Shown here in pieces: positions 26,516-37,449 of a DNA stretch of 64,000 bases. This DNA comes from Balaenoptera acutorostrata. Taxonomy: Eukaryota > Chordata > Mammalia > Artiodactyla > Balaenopteridae. The notes below the pieces were generated by a model that was given only the letters and a program-made list of their open reading frames with translations, searched no databases and was not told the DNA's origin. Each line of letters opens with the position of its first letter. Positions within the stretch are counted from its first letter, which is position 1. A program made the position numbers and the translations under genes. The DNA is taken from assembly GCF_949987535.1 (NCBI RefSeq), contig NC_080081.1:51177153-51241152 (forward strand), given 5' to 3'.

Positions 26516-28334
26516 TTTTGTCAAAAGCTTTTTCTGCCTCTATTGAGATGATCATATGGTTTTTATTCTTCAATTTGTTAATATGGTGTATCACATTGAC
26601 TGATTTGCGTATATTGAAGAATCCTTGCATCCCTGGGATAAATCCCACTTGATCGTGGTATATGATCCTTTTAATGTGTTGTTGGATTCTGTTTGCTAGT
26701 ATTTTGTTGAGGATTTTTGCATCTATATTCATCAGTGATATTGGTCTGTAATTTTCTTTTTTTGTAGTATCTTTGTCTGGTTTTGGTATCAGGGTGATGG
26801 TGGCCTCATAGAATGAGTTTGGGAGTGATCCTTCCTCTACACATTTTTGGAAGAGTTTGAGAAGGATGGGTGTTAGCTCTTCTCTAAATGTTTGATAGAA
26901 TTCACCTGTGAAGTCATCTGGTCCTGGACTTTTGTTTGTTGGAAGATTTTGAATCACAGTTTCAATTTCATTACTTGTGATTGGTCTGTTCATATTTTCT
27001 GTTTCTTCCTGGTTCAGTGTTGGAAGTTTATAGCTTTCTAAAAAATTGTCCATTTCTTCCAGGTTGTCCAATTTATTGGCATAGAGTTGTTTGTAGTACT
27101 CTCTTAGGATGCTTTGTATTTCTGCGGTGTCTGTTGTAACTTCTCCTTTTTCATTTCTAATTTTACTGATTTGAGTCCTCTCCCTCTTTTTCTTGATGAG
27201 TGTGGCTAATGGCTTATGAATTTTGTTTATCTTCTCAAAGAACCAGCTTTTAGTTTTATTGATCTTTGCTATTGTTTTCTTTGTTTCTATTTCATTTATT
27301 TCTGCTCTGATCTTTATGATATCTTTCCTTCTGCTAACTTTGGGTTTTGTTTGTTCTTCTTTCTCTAGTTGCTTTAGGTGTAAGGTTAGATTGTTTACTT
27401 GAGATTTTTCTTGTTTCTTTAGGTAAGCTTGTATAGCTATAAACTTCCCTCTTAGAACTGCTTTTGCTGCATCCCATAGGTTTTGGATCATCGTGTTTTC
27501 ATTGTCATTTGTCTCTAGGTATTTTTTGATTTCCTCTTTGATTTCTTCAGAGATATCTTGGTTATTTAGTAACGTATTGTTTAGCCTCCATGTGTTTGTG
27601 TTGTTTACGTTTTTTCTCCTGTAATTGATTTCTAATCTCATAGCGTTGTGGTCAGGAAATATGCTTGATATGATTTCAATTTTCTTAAATTTACTGAGGC
27701 TTGATTTGTGACCCAAGATGTGATCTATCCTGGAGAATGTTCCGTGTGCACTTGGGAAGAAAGTGTAATCTGCTGTTTTTGGATGGAATGTCCTATAAAT
27801 ATCAATTAAATCTATCTGCCCTATTGTGTCATTTAAAGCTTCTGTTTCTTTATTTATTTTTATTTTGGATGATCTGTTCATTGGTGTAAGTGAGGTGCTA
27901 AAGTCTCCCACTATTATTGTGTTACTGTCGATTTTTTCTTTTATAGCTGTTAGCAGTTGCCTTATGTATTGAGGTGCTCCTATGTTGGGTGCATGTATAT
28001 TTATAATCGTTATATCTTCTTCTTGGATTGATCCCTTGATCATTATGTAGTGTCCTTCCTTGTCTCTTATAACATTCTTTATTTTAAAGTCTATTTTATC
28101 GGATATGAGTATAGCTACTCCAGCTTTCTTTTGATTTCCATTTGCATGGAATATCTTTTTCCATCCCCTCACTTTCAGTCTGTATGTGTCCCTAGGTCTA
28201 AAGTGGGTCTCTTGTAGATAGCATATATATGGGTCTTTTTTTTGTATCCATTCAGCAAGCCTGTGTCTTTTGGTTGGATCATTTATTCCATTCACGTTTA
28301 AGGTAATTATCAATATGTATATTCCTATGACCAT
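26515..28334 (-). pseudogene. L1 ORF2, N-terminal ~605 codons open, 3'-truncated
   Basis: An uninterrupted frame covers the endonuclease domain (about residues 1-240), the linker and the start of the reverse transcriptase. The start ATG is in the standard position. Endonuclease landmarks seen: TLNVNG (about 11-16), LQETH (about 40-44), VGDFS (near 145), [11 protein letters not shown] (near 205) and FPDHNAMRL (near 230). In the family the fourth is usually GDFN and the last FSDHN, so two active-site-associated residues (Asn to Ser, Ser to Pro) are changed. Reverse-transcriptase start: [35 protein letters not shown] and [11 protein letters not shown]. The family has ISIDAEKAFDK, so the catalytic Asp is replaced by Glu. 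The frame passes the L1-L1 junction and its last ~20 residues ([11 protein letters not shown]...) are read backwards from the neighbouring copy. Confidence 0.9.
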
Positions 28335-28664
28335 TTTCTTAATTGTTTTGGGTTTGTTTTTGTAGGTCCTTTTCCTCTCTTCTGTTTCCCACTTAGAGAA
28401 TTTCCTTTAGCATTTGTTGTAGAGCTGGTTTGGTGGTGCTGAATTCTCTTAGCTTTTGCTTGTCTGTAAAGCTTTTGATTTCTCCATCAAATCTAAATGA
28501 GATCCTTGCCAGGTAGTGTAATCTTGGTTGTAGGTTCTTCCCTTTCATCACTTTAAATATATCATGCCACTCCCTTCTGGCTTGTAGAGTTTCTGCTGAG
28601 AAGTCAGCTGTTAACCTTATGGGAGTTCCCTTGTATGTTATTTGTCATTTTTCCCTTGCTGCTT

Positions 28665-29297
28665 TCAATAATTTTTTTTGTCTTTAATTTTTGCCAATTT
28701 GATTAATATGTGTCTCGGTGTGTTTCTCCTTGGGTTTATCCTGTACGGGACTTGCTGCACTTCCTGGACTTGGGTGGGTATTTCGTTTCCCATGTTAGGG
28801 AAGTTTTCAACTATAATCTCTTCAAATATTTTCTCTAGTCCTTTGTCTCTCTCTTCTCCTTCTGGGACCCCTATGATGCACATGTTGTTGCATTTAAAGT
28901 TGTCCCAGAGGTCTCTTAAGCTGTCTTCATTTCTTTTCATTCTCTTTTCTTTAGTCTGTTCCACAGCAGCGAATTCCACCATTCTGTCTTCCAGGTCACT
29001 TATCCGTTCTTCTGCCTCAGTTATTCTGCTATTGATTCCTTCTAGTGTAGTTTTCATTTCAGTTATTGTATTGGTCATCTCTGTTTGTTTGTTCTTTAAT
29101 TCTTCTAGGTATTTGTTAATCATTTCTTGCATCTTCTTGATCTTTGCCTCCATTCTTATTCTGAGGTCCTGGATCATCTTCACTATCATTATTCTGAATT
29201 CTTTTTCTGGAAGGTTGCCTATCTCCACTTCATTTAGTTGTTTTTCTGGAGTTTTTTCTTGTTCCTTCATCTGGTATATAGCCCTCTGCCTTTTCAT
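28665..29297 (-). pseudogene. L1 ORF1, 210 codons, cut short by a homopolymer frameshift
   Basis: Begins MKRQRAIYQMKEQEKTPEKQ and carries the coiled-coil segment (about 45-110) and the RRM-like region (GVPEGEERDKG, ENFPNMGNEI). The C-terminal domain starts at RINPRRNTPRHILIKLAKIKDK. Just after this the plus strand has a run of T (28671-28679). Compared with the sense copy (gacaaagaaaaattattg) the minus strand reads gacaaaaaaaattattg, one base shorter, which shifts the frame into a stop (KNY). The downstream sequence still resembles the ORF1 C-terminus in another frame. Otherwise it is better preserved than the sense-strand ORF1 at 23460. Confidence 0.88.
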
Positions 29298-30190
29298 CTT
29301 GTCTATCTTTCGGTGAATGTGGTTTTTGTTCCACAGGCTGCAGGACTGTAGTTTTTCTTGCTTCTGCTGTCTGCCCTCTGGTGGTTGAGGCTATCTAAGA
29401 GGCTTGATGGGAGGCTCCGGTGGAGGGTAGAGCTGACTGTTGCTGTGCCGGTCAGAGCTCAGTAAAACTTTAATCCACTTGACTGTTGATGGGTGGGGCT
29501 GGGTTCCCTCCCTGTTGGTTGTTTTGCCTGAGGCAACCCAACACTGGAGCCTACCTGGGGTCTTTGGTGGGGCTAATGACAGACTCTGGGAGGGCTCAAG
29601 CCAAGGAGTACTTCCCAGAACTTCTGCTACCAGTGTCCTTGTCCCCACAGTGAAGCAGAGCCACCCCCCACCTCTGCAGGAGACCTTCCAACACTAGCAG
29701 GTAGGTCTGGTGCAGTCTACCCCAGGGTCACTGCTCCTTCCCCTGGGTCCCGATGCACAAACTATTTTGTGTGTGCCCTCCAAGAGTGAGGTCCCTGTTT
29801 CCCCCAGTCCTGTCAAAGTCCTGCAATCAGTTCCCACTAGGCTTCAAAGTCTGATTCTCTATGAATTCCTCCTCCCGTTGCCAGACCCCCAGCTTGGGAA
29901 GCCTGATATGGGCTCAGAACCTTCATTCCAGTGGGTGGACTTCTGTGGTATAAGTGTTCTCCAGTCTGTGAGTCACCCACCCACCAGTTATGGGATTTGA
30001 TTTTACTCTGATTGCATCCCTCCTACCGTCTCTTTGTGACTTCTCCTTTGTCTTTGGATGTGGGGTATCTTTTTTGGTGAGTTCCAGTGTCTTCCTGTCA
30101 ATGATTGTCCAGCAGCTAGTTGTGATTCTGGTGTTCTCGCAAGAGGGAGTGAGAGCACGTCCTTCTACTCTGCCATCTTGGTTCCTTCCC
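29298..30190 (-). promoter_or_regulatory. L1 5' UTR, the element's internal promoter region
   Basis: A GC-richer segment upstream of ORF1 on the minus strand, starting ggaaccaagatggcagagta. In L1 elements this region carries the internal RNA polymerase II promoter. The aagatgg word within the first 20 bases is the YY1-type site seen at L1 5' ends (known for the family). Several open frames of 85-96 codons cross it on the plus strand and reflect the lower AT content, not genes. Confidence 0.75.
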
Positions 30191-30424
30191 CAAGAGGAAT
30201 TTTTTATCTTACAGTTTTGGAGTCCAGAAGTCTTAAATCAAGTTGTCAGGAAGGTTGCTCCCATTTGGAAGCTCTGAGGGAAAATCCATTACATGATTTC
30301 ATCCTAACACTTTGTGCCTAGTAAAGGTAGTTAAAAAAAAAAAAAAAAAGAGCAGAGATCTAATAATGTGCATGACCTTCTAGATTCCCAGGAATATTTT
30401 AGAGGTTTTAAAGCCCCTGATGAA
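30191..30424. other. Non-L1 island between two L1 copies, possible LTR scrap
   Basis: Positions 30195-30290 resemble, in antisense, a MaLR/ERV LTR 3' part (cttacagttttggagtccagaag, gttgctcccatttggaagctctgagg). A 17-nt A run lies near 30333. The last 14 bases (aagcccctgatgaa, 30411-30424) are the left TSD of the next L1. Confidence 0.4.
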
Positions 30425-32860
30425 AAACCAAATGATCATCTCAATAGATGCAGAGAAAGCTTTTGAAAAATTCAACACCCATTTATGATAAAAGCCCTGC
30501 AGAAAGTAGGCATAGAGGGAACTTTCCTCAACATAATAAAGGCCATATATGACAAACCCACAGCCAACATTGTCCTCAATGGTGAAAAACTGAAACCATT
30601 TCCACTAAGTTCAGGAACAAGACAAGGTTGCCCACTCTCACCACTATTATTCAACATAGTTTTGGAAGTGTTAGCCACAGCAATCAGAGAAGACAAAGAA
30701 ATAAAAGGAATCCAAATCAGAAAATAAGGAAGTAAAGTTGTCACTATTTGCAGATGGCATGATACTATACATAGAGAATCCTAAAGATGCTACCAGAAAA
30801 CTACTAGAGCTAATCAATGAATTTGGTAAAGTAGCAGGATACAAAATTAATGCACAGAAATCTCTTGCATTTCTATACACTAATGACGAAAAATCTGAAA
30901 GTGAAATTAAGAAAACACTCCCGTTTACCATTGCAACAAAAAGAATAAAATACCTAGGAATAAACCTACCTAAGGAGACAAAAGACCTGTATGCAGAAAA
31001 TTATAAGACACTGATGAAAGAAATTAAAGATGATACAAATAGATGGAGAGATATATCATGTTGCTGGATTGGAAGAATCAACATTGTGAAAATGATTCGA
31101 CTACCCAAAGCACTCTACAGATTCAATGTAATCCGTATCAAACTACCACTGGCATTTTTCACAGAACTAGAACAAAAAATTTCACAATTTGTATGGAAAC
31201 ACAAAAGACCCCGAATAGCCAAAGCAATCTTGAGAACGAAAAATGGAGCTGGGGGAATCAGGCTCCCTGATTTCAGACTATATTACAAAGCTACAGTAAT
31301 CAAGACAGTTTGGTACTGGCACAAAAACAGAAATATAGATCAATGGAACAGGATAGAAAGCCCAGAGATAAACCAACACACATATGGTCACCTTATCTTT
31401 GATAAAGGAGGCAAGCATATACAGTGGAGAAAAGACAGCCTCTTCAATAAGTGGTGCTGGGAAAATTGGACATTTACATGTTAAAGTATGAAATTAGAAC
31501 ACTCCCTGACACCATGCACAAAAATAAACTCAAAATGGATTAAAGACCTAAGTGTAAGGCCAGACACTATCAAACTCTTAGAGGAAAACATAGGGAGAAC
31601 ACTCTATGACATACATCACAGCAAGATTCTTTTTGACCCAGCTCCCAGAGAAATGGAAATAAGAACACAAATAAACAAATGGGACCTAATGAAACTTAAA
31701 AGCTTTTGCACAGCAAAGGAAGCCATAAACAAGACCAAAAGACAACCAGCAGAATGGGAGAAAATATTTGCAAATGAAGCAACTGACAAAGGATTAATCT
31801 CCAAGATTTACAAGCAGCTCATGCAGCTCAATAACACAAAAACGAACAACCCAATCCAAAAATAGGCAGAAGACCTAAATAGACACTTCTCCAAAGAAGA
31901 TATAGAGATTGCCAACAGACACATGAAAGAATGCTCAACATCATTGATCATTAGAGAAATGCAAATCAAAACTCCAATGAGATATCATCTCACACCGGTC
32001 AGAATGGCCATCATCAAAAAATCTAGAAACAATAAATGCTGGAGAGGGTGTGGAGGAAAGGGAACACTCTTGCACTGTTGGTGGGAATGTAAATTGATAC
32101 AACCACTATGGGGAACAGTATGGAGGTTCCTTAAAAAACTACAAATAGAACTACCATAAGACCCAGCAATCCCACTACTGGGCATATACCCTGAGAAAAC
32201 CATAGTTCAAAAAGATTCATGTATCAAAATGTTCATTGCAGCTCTATTTACAATAGCCAGGACATGGAAGCAACCTAAATGTCCATTGACAGATGAATGG
32301 ATAAAGAAGATGTGGCACATATATACAATGGAATATTACTCAGCCATAAAAAGAAATGAAATGGAGGTATTTGTAATGAGGTAGATGGAGTTAGAGTCTG
32401 TCATACAGAGTGAAGTAAGTCAGAAAGAGAAAAACAAATACAGTATGCTAACACATATATACGGAATCTAAGGAAAAAAAAAAAAAAGGCCATGAAGAAC
32501 CTAGTGGCAAGACAGGAATAAAGACACAGACCTACTAGAGAATGGACTTGAGGATATGGAGAGGGGGTGGGGTGAGATGTGACAGGGTGAGAGAGTGTCA
32601 TGGACATATATACACTACCAAATGTAAAATAGATAGCTAGTGGGAAGCAGTCGCATAGCACAGGGATATCAGCTCGGTGCTTTGTGACCACCTAGAGGGG
32701 TGGGATGGGGAGGGTGGGAGGGAGGGAGATGCAAGAGGGAAGAGATATGGGAACATATTGTATATGTATAACTGATTCACTTTGTTATAAAGCAGAATCT
32801 AACACACCATTGTAAGGCAATTATACTTCAATAAAGATGTTTAAAAAAAATAAATAAATA
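30425..32860 (+). mobile_element. 5'-truncated L1 (3' half) with 14-bp TSD
   Basis: Runs from the reverse-transcriptase motif [12 protein letters not shown] through the rest of ORF2 and the 3' UTR to a short (TAAA)n-like tail at about 32840-32860. It is flanked by the perfect 14-bp repeat aagcccctgatgaa (30411-30424 and 32861-32874), marking it as a separate target-primed insertion. The 3' UTR contains gacatatatacactacca, agcacagggatatcagctcgg, a G-rich stretch (32697-32730) and ttatacttcaataaag just before the tail. Confidence 0.95.
30431..32390 (+). pseudogene. L1 ORF2 C-terminal half, broken
   Basis: Three long open pieces separated by single lesions: 30485-30727, 30738-31484 (248 codons) and 31488-31865, then 31923-32159 and remnants. 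Landmarks: [21 protein letters not shown], then the catalytic box, which reads [14 protein letters not shown] where the family has FADD, so the second catalytic Asp is Gly. [15 protein letters not shown] and [20 protein letters not shown] follow. The C-terminal segment has [22 protein letters not shown], and a Cys-rich end has [22 protein letters not shown] frameshift near 30724-30737, a stop near 31482 and later stops break it. Not functional. Confidence 0.9.
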
Positions 32861-32874
32861 AAGCCCCTGATGAA

Positions 32875-34779
32875 TATCTCAGTACATGGTATTTTTTATT
32901 AAGCTTTTGGACTGGCCAGTTGTTTGGTCCAATTATCTGCCATCATAAGCAACCATGGTCTAAATCAGTTGTCTCATTATATTCACCATATGCCTTCTTG
33001 CAAAATGTTGTTATATTAGGCAAGATCTAATCAGTCAAATAAAGACTAACAGAAGTGAGGTCATTCAGGAAACCAGTAAAAGGGAGAAATAATAACACTT
33101 ATATGGAAATGGGGCTTTGAGGAAATTCTAACCCATTCTGCTCCATCAGTGGCAAGGCTGTTGGTTTTCACCTACTGCTTTTGATTTTCAAGTTATTATT
33201 TCGCTGGGGTTGAGGGGATGGGAATATGGCAAGGTAAAATGCCTTAAACCTTGCTGTTCTTACTAAAGTTTTTCTTGATAAATGCTCCTGAGATTGCTTC
33301 AAGACTTTAATTAATTTCCAGAATTTCTGGAAACATTGATTCTGTTATTTTTCCATTGTTCTTGTTCCTTTTATGGAAGACAGTATTTTTGGACTGCTTT
33401 ATTCTTTTATTCTCATTGATGTCACCTCACAGTTTTGTTATTTGATGAATATAAACCACAGGGCAAAAATATGCCTACAGTATTCTCTTGTGTCAGTTAA
33501 TATTTTTTTCATTAATTAATAATTTATTAGTAATTTTTAGAAAATTTAGTAACCTGCACATGATGGGCAACCATTTATTTGCAACTTCCCCACTCCTCCA
33601 TCATTCTCACTACACACACACACATGCACACACACACAAAGCTATTATTTCCACCTTTAATTTAATGTATGTAAACTTGTAACACTATGGTCAAATGTTG
33701 TGATTCCTCTAGCTGTGCTCGTTCCATTACAGAATATGTATGCTTGATAACTTTTCTATATTCCAGCATCTCTAAAATTTAAGCATAGGCTACATATGTA
33801 CACATGACTCTCCCTGTCAATAGTCATTTTTGAAGTCAGTTAAAGCTCAACTTTGTATTATAAGCATAATCAATATCTAAATGACATTTAATTCATGAAA
33901 ATAAAATCCTTTCAATAAAGTATTGTTTTGTGGTTAAATTTCATGTTATTTTAATGTAAAATTAATTTCAAAATAATTTTAATCTCTAATTTTTATAGGA
34001 ATTAGTGTAGTGATATCCTAAGAAAACATTTTGGATGATATAAAAATTTTCAAATCTTAATTTATTCATTCTAGGTAATTTACTCAATATTGAATTAAAG
34101 ATTAAGGTCCTTGATGATCTTAATCTCTTACTAACTTACTCTGGTTTAGGAAGATTAATTTGTCTTTTAACATTAATTTAAAAGATTATTTTATATGTGA
34201 TTTTGTGTTATTTTCCTCTACACATCCTAGGAAATTACGTGGAAAAATAAAAGAGCACACTTCCAAAAATCTATGAAAACAATGATTATCTTACCTAAGC
34301 TATAATAAGTAGGATAAGCAATAATAAGTATATGCAGGGAGTATAGTAAATATATGTACAGTATCCAGCAATGTAGCCTGGAGAAAACTTCCTAAGGTTT
34401 AGTTTACATTTTAGATCACTGGTCTGTTGATGGTGGCTTTCCTGTACAATAGCCATAGATGGCTCTCACTGGGAAACTTGTAAACCTGTGACTGTGCCCC
34501 AAGTACATACCTCCAATCTGAGCCCCAAAACTCAGAGTCAGAATGTAGTAAAAGAAAAATGCCTTCTTTTTGTTCTTAACTTATAGTTATTCAGTAAAAT
34601 GAATGTGACACTGAATGCCCATAGTCTACACCTGTAAATGGAGAAGAAAATTTCAATTACTGTCTACTGAGTCAACCTTACTAAAAGAAATAGATAGGCA
34701 TTTTATACATTTTTATTATATTTTCTCACTCATCCTCTTCTTTTGAATGCATTTCCAAAGACTATCTCTCTACATATTT
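32875..34779. other. AT-rich intergenic DNA with a CA microsatellite
   Basis: (CA)n tract, interrupted once by TG, at about 33613-33638. No gene or named repeat recognised. Confidence 0.45.
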
Positions 34780-35345
34780 CATTAAACTGATGTAAAATAC
34801 GTGTGATAAAATACATCCTCATTTAAATTAATAAACACCACTTATTCCAAGGAATAAACTTTTGTTATTATTGTTAGAAGTCGCCTCTTTTTGAAGGAGT
34901 ATAGCTTCCTCATTCCTCAGGAGTAATCCTATTCCATAATTGTGTTTAAATTTTATCCATTGCATTACCACTTACATTTATGTCTCTAAACAATATATTA
35001 TTTAGCTTTGCACGTTGTTGAAATAAAATCATATTAAACTTATTCTATTGCAACTTGTTTTCTATTCTTTCTATATTATGTTATTGAGACTTATCTATGC
35101 TGCTGAAGGTAGTGTTTATTTTTCATTTATTCACAGCTTTATCATTTTCAACTGTATGAATGAAATGAAATGAATTTATATAATCTATCATTTGTGCTTT
35201 TTTTGTGTCTTGTCATTGGGAACAGTATTTATAAGACCATCCTTTTAAAGGCTTCCTGGTGAATATATGAAAGCTTCTTTAGAGCATACATCTGATAATG
35301 AATTGCTGGATCACGGTATGTGCATTGTTAACTTTACTAGGTAAT
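34780..35345 (-). repeat. Old L1M-type 3' fragment
   Basis: Antisense old L1 words: gttgttgaaataaaatcatattaaact, attgagacttatctatgctgctgaag and, near the end, gaattgctggatcacggtatg. Highly diverged. Confidence 0.55.
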
Positions 35346-36695
35346 ACCAATTGCTTTTTCATTTTAAAAAATCTTTCTCTATTTCTTTCTACACACCAGA
35401 AAAGAAATTAGCATACTCTTACATCCTTTGTTCTTTCCCTGCCACTGATACAGGTTGATATTATTAGAAAATGTTTTAGGTTATTATATATTTTTTTGAT
35501 GATCTCAGCTTATTTTTAGTATAACAGTAGATATTTTTAAATTATTTGATCAGTTTACTTCAAATATCTCTTCCAATATCTCTTGAATATTTCTCTTCTT
35601 ATAAAAATATGCAAAATTGCTTTTCAATATTGTTCATATATGTCAGATATTCTGAGACTTATATGCCTGAGAATACTTTTAATATAACCTCATATTTGAA
35701 TGACAATTCTATTAAAATTCTATTATCATATATTTATACAATTTGCATTCATTTAGTTAGTATTGTTACTGAAAAATCTTATAATTTTGATTTATTTTTA
35801 ATGGAAGTATTATTTTCTTCTCTGAGATTTTATAATTTCTTTTTGTCATTGATAATTTAAAATTTTACTATGGGTATCTAGTTCTGAAATATTCCTTATA
35901 TCTCCTCTTCAGCATTTTAAAGGGTCTTTAACTTCGAAAGATTACAAGTATATTACTTTTTTTTATTCTGGGACATTTAATTATACAATCTATTCAAATA
36001 CTTCTGAGTCCCATGTTTTTATTTTCTCTCACTTTATAAATCCTATAATCCAGATATTAAAACTTCTACCTTATATTTTATTTCTCTTCATTTCTATTAT
36101 ATAATTTTTATTGATTTATCTTTTCTTGATACTTCTGCAAGCATTTTTCACTCTGATATTCTAATTTTCGAATTTGTTTTCCATGGGCAAACGTTCTTTA
36201 ATTACCCTATCTATTGTGTTAGTTCAACTCTGTTTTTGCTCTATGCATTTTGGTTTGATATTTATTATTTTTCTTTTGCAGTTTATAGATGATAGTATTA
36301 GTACATGTAACTTTTTTATTGTATTTAGTATATGAAGTTTTATTATTATTTGTTCTTCAAAAGTTGCAAAACATTTGCTTCTCACTGAATCTGTGATCGA
36401 TCCAGTTTGCTGATTTCTTTTGAAATAAAAGTATTCCTTAGATAGCTTACAGATTTATTTGTAAGCTCCTATTTCTTGCAGTGAGAATTAGGTAAGGACC
36501 AAAGGATATACTGTAGTCTGCATCAAGACTATAGCCACAAAGAAAGGGCTAGGTTAAAATAACTCCAGGGGTAGAGAACTACAAGCATGAAGAAACATTA
36601 TTTATTATTCCTCATATCCCAGAATAACTTCTTTGGAAGGAGATTTACACTCAGTCTCCCAGGGAGAAACAACATTAAGAAGAAGTACTTCTTTT
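35346..36695. other. AT-rich DNA, possibly decayed antisense L1/HAL1
   Basis: The part at 35880-36420 (ctcactttataaatcctataatccagatattaaaac, cactctgatattctaattttcgaatttg) weakly recalls an antisense ORF1-side L1/HAL1 segment. The 104-codon plus frame at 35546 is AT-rich and has no recognisable domain. The rest shows nothing. Confidence 0.3.
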
Positions 36696-37012
36696 CAGTG
36701 CTTCTCAAATTTCCAATGAACATTGGAACTATATGAGGAAGTTTTATTTATTTATTTATTTATTTTGACTGGGTTGTGTGGCTTGTGGGATCTTAATTCC
36801 CTGACGAGGGATTCAACCCAGGCCCTTGGCAGTGAAAGTACAGAGTCCTAACAACTGGACCACCAGGAAACTTTCTGGGGAAGTTTAAATAATACTGATA
36901 ATAGTATCTCATCCAGAGATTTTGATTTAATTAGTCTCATTTTTAGTTTTGCATGCATTTTTTAAAAACTTTTCAGGTAACTTCAATGTACATCCAAGTG
37001 TAAGAATCACTG
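36696..37012 (+). mobile_element. MER5-like hAT DNA transposon relic, split by a SINE
   Basis: The left terminus cagtgcttctcaaat and the right terminus ending aagaatcactg form imperfect terminal inverted repeats of the MER5/Charlie kind. Between them are words such as catccagagattttgattta and ttttcaggtaacttcaatgta in the family's order. A CHR SINE interrupts it at 36745-36877. No convincing 8-bp TSD remains. A non-autonomous fossil without a coding region. Confidence 0.6.
36745..36877 (-). mobile_element. Short CHR-2-type SINE, antisense, inside the hAT relic
   Basis: On the minus strand it reads tttcctggtggtccagttgt near its start, then a box-B-like word gggttgaatccctcg, and ends in (AAAT)n (plus strand tttatttatttatttattt at about 36744-36764). 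Imperfect TSDs gaggaagttt (36736-36745) and ggggaagttt (36877-36886) overlap its edges by a base or two. A short SINE subfamily of about 130 bp. Confidence 0.85.
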
Positions 37013-37449
37013 TCCATGATTAGATTCCTCAGCTTTGTGTGTAGAGAGGGTTAGAAGTGGGAAATGTACATTCCAAAACTAGTCAGTCCACAAATTCTTT
37101 TTTCAGCTTCTCATTTTGACCAGGCTTCTGAATTGTCCTGATTTTAACCCTCTGCTGTTCTAAAAACAGAGGGCTGAGATATCACTTGAAAGACAAGCTC
37201 TGAATACCCTAAAACAAGGTAGGAAAGAAATAAGGGCAGAATTAGAAGTTGATTTCCTGTATCATACTCTGATGGACATATGTAGTCTGGAAAAACTACC
37301 TCCCCATTACAACATTTCCAAGAAAAATATATATATATATTTCCCAGACTTTAGCTCAGTTATTCTTATTTCCATGATTTCGGCCTTTCGTTGTGGTAAT
37401 TCTGAGGAAGGAAGTCAGTAATTTACACTAATTTAGGAAAAAAATACAA
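37013..37449. other. Intergenic DNA, nothing recognised
   Basis: A short (TA)n tract at about 37329-37341. No other recognisable feature. Confidence 0.4.

Larger units (their letters stand above)
26515..30190 (-). mobile_element. L1 with complete 5' end, 3' half missing, antisense
   Basis: On the minus strand this starts at the L1 5' terminus (ggaaccaagatggcagagta, ending near plus 30188). It runs through an approximately 890-bp 5' UTR, ORF1 and the endonuclease half of ORF2, and stops at the FDK of the reverse-transcriptase motif [11 protein letters not shown] at plus 26515. The rest of ORF2, the 3' UTR and the poly(A) tail are missing. A full 5' end with no 3' end is the reverse of normal L1 truncation, so the 3' half was removed or displaced after insertion, or the copy did not insert by the standard route. 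It is the best preserved L1 coding sequence in the window. Confidence 0.9.

Noticed and set aside
28678..29316. 212-codon plus-strand frame rich in Leu, Ser, Phe and Ile, resembling a membrane protein
   Set aside because: It is the antisense shadow of L1 ORF1. The same shadow occurs at 23483-23875 opposite the other ORF1.
29440..30321. Several plus-strand frames of 85-96 codons in a GC-richer stretch, suggestive of exons
   Set aside because: All lie in the L1 5' UTR, antisense to the element.
30411..32874. Reading the antisense L1 half (26515-30190) and this sense half as one twin-primed element
   Set aside because: The perfect TSD brackets only the sense half, and 234 bp of non-L1 DNA lies between the parts. 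Twin priming would join them directly.
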